This document shows, in pieces, positions 63,542 to 64,000 of a stretch of DNA of 64,000 bases (position 1 is the stretch's first letter; each line of letters starts with the position of its first letter). The position numbers were made by a program, and so were the translations under genes. The notes below the pieces were generated by a model. It saw only the letters and a program-made list of their open reading frames with translations, did no database searches and was not told where the DNA came from. Source of the stretch: Corynebacterium glaucum (GTDB lineage Bacteria; Actinomycetota; Actinomycetes; Mycobacteriales; Mycobacteriaceae). The stretch is taken from the NCBI RefSeq assembly GCF_002287505.1, contig NZ_CP019688.1, positions 372,001 to 436,000 of the forward strand. The letters are read 5' to 3'.

Positions 63542-63804
63542 TGGACTTCATCGAGTTCGCCGAGATGTACCAGCGGCGCACCGCCAAGCGGATGCAAGAT
63601 TTCGAGGCCGTGCTCAAAGATGCGCAGCGGAAGATGGAATTTACCGCTCAACAGCAGGCTGCTGCGCGGGAACTCTATCCGCGCCGCGAGCCCCAGCCAA
63701 TCGCCCGCGGGGACTATTCCATTCCCCGCAAGCGTGTGAAATCAAACGGGCAAGTCCGTTCGGTGCTGCGTCGTGAGGGGCCGGGCGCTTCCGTCGATAA
63801 GTAA
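63541..63804 (+). CDS. Small basic protein, unknown (cassette gene 3)
   Basis: The 87-residue product begins MDFIEFAEMYQRRTAKRMQD, is helical and Gln/Glu/Arg-rich for about 45 residues, then basic and Pro-containing. It shares one base with the stop of gene 2 (TAATG). No family is recognised. Confidence 0.6.
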   Translation: MDFIEFAEMYQRRTAKRMQDFEAVLKDAQRKMEFTAQQQAAARELYPRREPQPIARGDYSIPRKRVKSNGQVRSVLRREGPGASVDK

Positions 63805-63823
63805 AGCCCTGAGAGCGAACCGC

Positions 63824-64000
63824 TTAGAAAAGCGAGAACGCGGTGTTGTTGCGGGCGAGGCCAGCGGCTTTCGCCAGATTGTCGCCGACCAGCGACTGCA
63901 CGTTCTTGCCCGCTGCCTCGGGGTCGGAGAATGCGGCGTACTTTTTCTCCTCCGCAAGCTGGTGCAGCAGGTAGCCGGTGAGCAGCGCGCGGGTCGTGGC
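63824..64000 (-). CDS. 3' end of an unrecognised gene
   Basis: A minus-strand frame enters from the right edge and ends at TAA 63826-63824. The last residues read LARNNTAFSLF, preceded by a helical Ala/Leu-rich stretch (TTRALLTGYLLHQLAEEKKY). It converges on the cassette. The family is not recognised from this part. Confidence 0.55.
   Translation of the reverse strand, partial: ATTRALLTGYLLHQLAEEKKYAAFSDPEAAGKNVQSLVGDNLAKAAGLARNNTAFSLF

Noticed and set aside
1..64000. tRNA, rRNA, parS or replication origin
   Set aside because: No clover-leaf, rRNA block, parS consensus or DnaA-box cluster was found by eye; this was not an exhaustive search.

Overview
This window reads as a GC-rich actinobacterial chromosome, most probably a Corynebacterium. 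The grounds are an ESX-4 type VII secretion locus sitting between truA and rplM-rpsI-glmM, the spc/alpha ribosomal protein clusters in actinobacterial order, a sucrose PTS EII-scrB-fructokinase locus, lipoproteins with short lipoboxes, and many genes whose -10 box lies only 6-7 bases before the start codon (the leaderless style common in corynebacteria). No tRNA, rRNA, CRISPR array, phage gene or intact transposase was recognised.

Layout. 1-8.1 kb: end of an unknown gene, a Tat-exported PhoX-type phosphatase lipoprotein, an efflux adaptor plus MacB/FtsX-type permease with no ATPase beside them, glmS and a small lipoprotein. 8.1-12.4 kb: sucrose use (PfkB-type fructokinase, divergent GH32 hydrolase, PTS EIIBCA). 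12.4-17.9 kb, minus strand: a possible 26-residue peptide gene, thiD, two coupled membrane GTPases and a formate/nitrite channel. 18-31.3 kb: rplN-rplX-rplE and rpsH-rplF-rplR-rpsE-rpmD-rplO, split by an accessory block of about 8.8 kb. That block carries an OFA-type MFS fragment, an ArsR-like repressor with an MFS exporter behind a long inverted repeat, a dead M20 hydrolase fragment, partial second copies of rplN and rplE, a DUF4143 ATPase, an MDR oxidoreductase, a phytase-esterase-like exoprotein, fdhD and a DUF2786 protein. 31.5-39.9 kb: secY-adk-map, an L,D-transpeptidase, infA, rpsM-rpsK-rpsD-rpoA-rplQ and truA.

39.9-54.3 kb: a large membrane protein, then ESX-4: eccB (+), mycP-eccD-Hsp70-like ATPase (-), and eccC, a secretion-associated membrane protein and two WXG100 proteins (+), followed by rplM-rpsI. 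54.3-59.8 kb: an island with a sugar/nucleoside-type ABC importer and a nucleoside hydrolase, inserted between rpsI and glmM and flanked by an exact 73-bp direct repeat that contains the rpsI terminator. 60-64 kb: glmM and a coupled three-gene cassette of unknown function, then the end of another unknown gene.

The strongest unexplained signal is a dispersed 11-mer, GCTTATCGACG. It occurs 13 times exactly (about 0.03 expected by chance), three times in intergenic DNA and ten times in genes, always sense and always in the same frame. The second theme is that two accessory islands inside ribosomal operons each end in a second copy of neighbouring core sequence, one of them with mainly synonymous divergence. 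This looks like homologous import from a related donor.
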